DNA from: a virus
Virus record (IMG/VR): IMGVR_UViG_3300031972_002939
Span: 1-21,499 of that record
Direction: 5' to 3' (one strand)
DNA length: 21,499 nucleotides
Made by a program: the position numbers and the translations under genes. The notes under the pieces were generated by a model. It made no database searches. It saw only the letters and a program-made list of their open reading frames with translations, and was not told the origin of the DNA. Shown here one piece after another: positions 19,188 through 21,499 of this stretch (positions are counted from its first letter, which is position 1; each line of letters opens with the position of its first letter).

Positions 19188-21036
19188 AACATTTCAACCC
19201 CCCACAGAGTGGACTCCACCCGATACTTTTCCGGCACAAAGAATACTCGACGCCGATGAGATTGCAATCGACACCGAAACCAGAGACCCCTCTTTAAAAG
19301 AGAAAGGTCCAGGCTATGTTCGCGGCGACGGAGAGATCGTGGGAGTCTCCATTGCAATAGACGGCTACGCCGATTACTTTCCTTTTGCTCACGAAGCAGG
19401 ATTTAATTTTCCAAAGAAGAGAGTTTTGGAATTTGTAAAGGACGTGCTGTCTGGAGACCAAGACAAAATCTTTCACAACGCCATGTACGACGTGGGTTGG
19501 CTAAAGAAGGAAGGCGTTGAAGTCAAAGGAAGAGTCATTGACACCATGGTTGTTGCGCCTTTAGTTAATGAAAACATGTTTTGGTACACGCTTAACTCTT
19601 TGGGCATAGAGTATCTGCAAGAGGGCAAGTCCGAGGCTGAACTCAGACAAGCCGCAGAAGAGTGGGGCATTGATCCGAAAGCAGAAATGTGGCGTTTGCC
19701 TTCTTCTTATGTCGGCACCTATGCAACACAAGATGCAGCACTGACGCTTAAACTTTGGAATCATTTTAAAATTCATTTGGAAGAACAAAATCTTTGGAAC
19801 ATTTTTAACCTAGAGACAGATTTGTTTCCTGTTTTGTTTAACATGAAGATGACGGGAGTACGAGTGGACCTAGAACGAGCAGACAAACTAAAGAAACAAC
19901 TGCTTGCCAAAGAGAAAAAGACGTTAAAAGAAGTGGAAAAGGTTTCCGGTATTAAAGACATAAGGGTTTGGGCGGCAAACGACGTGGCACAAGTCTTCGA
20001 TGCGTGTGAAATTCCCTACAACCACACGGCCAAAGGTTCGCCAAGTTTTACCAAAGCGTTTTTAGCCAATCAAAAACACCCTGTTGCACAAATGATTATG
20101 CGTATACGCGAGCTAAACAAAGCCCACAAAACATTTATAGACACGATCATTAAACACGCACACAACGGGCGGATTCACGCAGACGTCAGACAACTTAAAG
20201 GAGAAACGGGTGGAACAGTGACCGGAAGATTGTCCATGTCCAACCCGAACCTGCAACAAGTTCCCGCTCGAGACAAAGAGATCGGTCCTTTGATTCGTTC
20301 TTTGTTTCTTCCGGAAGAAGGACAGAAGTGGTGTTCGGCGGATTTTTCACAACAAGAGCCTAGAATACTGACTCACTTTGCCTATCGTTCTCAATACGAA
20401 GGGGCAGACACAATTGCAGAGGCTTACATTAACGGAGAGGCAGACTTTCACCAAGAGGTTGCCGATCTGGTGGGCATTGATCGCAAGACAGCCAAAACCA
20501 TAGGGCTTGGAATCATGTACGGCATGGGCAAAGGAAAGCTTGCCGACCAGTTGGGCGTAGACGTTGAAGAAGCAAGCGACATTCTAATGCGTTTTAATAC
20601 TTATGCGCCATTTGTTCGTCAAATGGCGGACACAGTGATGCGAAGCGCAAGCACTCGTGGCTACATTAAAACTTTGCTTGGACGACGGTGCCACTTTGAT
20701 ATGTGGGAACCGCGTCAATACGGCACCGGAAGGCCCATGAAGTACAAAGAAGCCATGCACGAGTACAACGGAGAGATCAAGCGTGCTTTCGTTTATAAGG
20801 CCCTGAACAAATTAATCCAGGGTTCGGCCGCAGACATGACAAAGAAAGCCATGTTGGACTGCTACAACGCTTCCTATAAGCCTGTATTGCAGGTACACGA
20901 CGAGCTTGTTTTTTCTGTGTCTAGTGAGGAAGAGGTAAAAGGCATTGCAGAGATTATGGAAAAGGCACTCAGGCTTGAGGTGCCGAACAAAGTTGATGCG
21001 GAACTTGGAGAAAATTGGGGCGATTCTATGTCCTAA
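19177..21036 (+). CDS. DNA polymerase family A (Pol I type) with 3'-5' exonuclease
   Basis: The 619-aa replicative polymerase has a proofreading domain (D32/E34 in AIDTETRDP; N101/D105 in FHNAMYDVGW; Y182/D186 in TYATQDAA) and the complete palm and fingers: TGRLSMSNPNLQQVP at 349-363; motif A WCSADFSQQEPR at 385-396 with D389; motif B RKTAKTIGLGIMYG at 436-449 with R436, K440 and Y448; and motif C LQVHDELV at 571-578 with D575/E576. The residue equivalent to E. coli Phe762 is Leu444 (codon 20506-20508). There is no 5'-3' flap exonuclease domain. Motif A has Q392 and P395 where bacterial Pol I has I and L (SQIELR); QEPR is closer to many phage enzymes. The gene is translationally packed behind the helicase. 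Confidence 0.97.
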   Translation: MAFKTFQPPTEWTPPDTFPAQRILDADEIAIDTETRDPSLKEKGPGYVRGDGEIVGVSIAIDGYADYFPFAHEAGFNFPKKRVLEFVKDVLSGDQDKIFHNAMYDVGWLKKEGVEVKGRVIDTMVVAPLVNENMFWYTLNSLGIEYLQEGKSEAELRQAAEEWGIDPKAEMWRLPSSYVGTYATQDAALTLKLWNHFKIHLEEQNLWNIFNLETDLFPVLFNMKMTGVRVDLERADKLKKQLLAKEKKTLKEVEKVSGIKDIRVWAANDVAQVFDACEIPYNHTAKGSPSFTKAFLANQKHPVAQMIMRIRELNKAHKTFIDTIIKHAHNGRIHADVRQLKGETGGTVTGRLSMSNPNLQQVPARDKEIGPLIRSLFLPEEGQKWCSADFSQQEPRILTHFAYRSQYEGADTIAEAYINGEADFHQEVADLVGIDRKTAKTIGLGIMYGMGKGKLADQLGVDVEEASDILMRFNTYAPFVRQMADTVMRSASTRGYIKTLLGRRCHFDMWEPRQYGTGRPMKYKEAMHEYNGEIKRAFVYKALNKLIQGSAADMTKKAMLDCYNASYKPVLQVHDELVFSVSSEEEVKGIAEIMEKALRLEVPNKVDAELGENWGDSMS

Positions 21037-21042
21037 TATATG

Positions 21043-21072
21043 TTGTATATATTAAGGGACTTGTATTATAAT
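21043..21072 (+). promoter_or_regulatory. Sigma70-type promoter after the polymerase gene
   Basis: TTGTAT (21043-21048) and TATAAT (21067-21072) are 18 bases apart, 28 bases before the ATG at 21100. A weak AT hairpin (21034-21054) ends inside it. It would give the last two genes their own transcript in addition to read-through. Confidence 0.6.
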
Positions 21073-21099
21073 CTATCAGATAAACCATGAGGAGAATTT

Positions 21100-21246
21100 A
21101 TGAACACTGATAAATGGAAAAGCGTAGCGATACGAAAAGAAATCGTAGAGCTGGCTAGAAAAATTGGACTCGCAACAGAGCGTCCAACCAGTAATGTGTT
21201 TGCACAAGCCATTAAAGAAATGGCCGCAAAAGAAAAAATAAAGTAG
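21100..21246 (+). CDS. Short KWKSVA protein, possible ribbon-helix-helix fold (48 aa)
   Basis: GAGGAG precedes the ATG by five bases. The product starts MNTDKWKSVAIRKEIVELAR. The W.S.A.(strand)-RKEIVELARKIGL(helix)-turn-TSNVFAQAIKEMA(helix) layout matches small ribbon-helix-helix DNA-binding proteins, in which the N-terminal strand contacts DNA as a dimer. Similar KWKSVAV openings are frequent in phage ORFs that I have seen. Length is at the low limit. It would be a candidate regulator; the inverted repeat at 14515 is one possible target. The fold assignment is a suggestion only. Confidence 0.7.
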   Translation: MNTDKWKSVAIRKEIVELARKIGLATERPTSNVFAQAIKEMAAKEKIK

Positions 21247-21251
21247 GTGCC

Positions 21252-21499
21252 ATGAAGCACGACATTTTATTTGAGTCTCCGTATGAGTACGCAGAACTGA
21301 CTCAAGAAACAGAGGACGGTCGACGTCTTTATGTTTATGGCGAAGAAAGGTTGCCCTCCGTGACCACTATTTTATCTGGAACAAAGAAAGGCGACAGCAT
21401 AAAGCAGTGGATTGAAAAGGTCGGACAAGAAGAAGCGGATCGTATACGCAACGAAGCCGCGGCTCGAGGTACCGAAATGCACGAGATACTTGAAAGACA
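21252..21499 (+). CDS. RecB/MGME1-type PD-(D/E)xK exonuclease (partial, truncated by window end)
   Basis: The ATG at 21252 opens a frame still open at 21499 (82 codons). It starts MKHDILFESPYEYAELTQET and has LPSVTTILSGTKKGDSIKQW, IEKVGQEEADRIRNEAAARG and TEMHEILER. The order 'LPSVTTIL..T', 'W...VG.EEA..I...A..RG...H..LE' is that of the exonuclease family found in marine podoviruses and cyanophages, related to mitochondrial MGME1, which degrade DNA ends. The catalytic D/E-x-K lies beyond the window, so activity cannot be confirmed. The SD is only AGGTG. It lies six bases after the 48-aa gene. Confidence 0.85.
   Translation, partial: MKHDILFESPYEYAELTQETEDGRRLYVYGEERLPSVTTILSGTKKGDSIKQWIEKVGQEEADRIRNEAAARGTEMHEILER

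Noticed and set aside
21034-21054. Terminator after the polymerase gene
   Set aside because: The 8-bp stem is only A/T, unlikely to be stable, and overlaps the -35 of the next promoter.

Overview
The window is part of a tailed double-stranded DNA phage genome, or a provirus of one; no cellular genes are visible. It carries both terminase subunits, a family A DNA polymerase, an archaeo-eukaryotic-type primase, two helicases, a candidate ssDNA-binding protein, a VRR-NUC nuclease, a RecB/MGME1-type exonuclease and about 30 small, tightly overlapping ORFs. Several small ORFs (the TEQQL..YKIY protein, the FKIVRF.. protein, the 87-aa protein after TerL, DUF3310) resemble ones I associate with uncultured marine phages and phages of marine alphaproteobacteria. 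That taxonomic reading is recall plus inference.

Layout: (1) 1-3672 is leftward: an X/134-aa/55-aa/26-aa membrane-peptide cluster, a gene-free stretch with a 37-bp tandem repeat, a long hairpin and a 32-bp perfect palindrome, then an HNH-type nuclease, three small genes, TerL and the start of one more gene. (2) 3762-5295 is rightward: four unrecognised genes broken by structured intergenic elements. (3) 5467-5877 is a lone leftward VRR-NUC gene. (4) 5984-9923 is a rightward operon of fifteen small, often acidic ORFs, three or four of them Zn-ribbon-like or acidic enough to suggest early host-takeover roles. (5) 9920-14386 is leftward: from a good sigma70 promoter come a 102-aa and a 91-aa protein, a conserved 160-aa protein, an SNF2-type helicase, small proteins, DUF3310, then a roughly 350-bp repeat-bearing gap, TerS and a 47-aa protein. 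(6) 14592 to the end is the rightward replication module: a conserved 192-aa protein, the SSB-like protein, primase, UvrD-type helicase, DNA polymerase, a short possible ribbon-helix-helix protein and a truncated exonuclease.

The replication genes make a coherent set: the primase lays primers, the polymerase (with 3'-5' exonuclease) copies, the SSB-like protein covers single strands, the helicases unwind or remodel, and the exonuclease and VRR-NUC process ends or branches. The polymerase has Leu at the E. coli Phe762 position, a substitution associated in viral ecology with slower or temperate phages. No integrase, repressor, tRNA or CRISPR array is visible here.

The most unusual content is non-coding: a set of intergenic inverted repeats that share the heptamer TTGATGG at their outer left arm, two of which are clearly homologous and show compensatory stem changes; a TTAGACG-rich gap upstream of terS; and a recurrent gene junction in which the Shine-Dalgarno sequence is written into the last Glu-Glu-Ala codons of the upstream gene.
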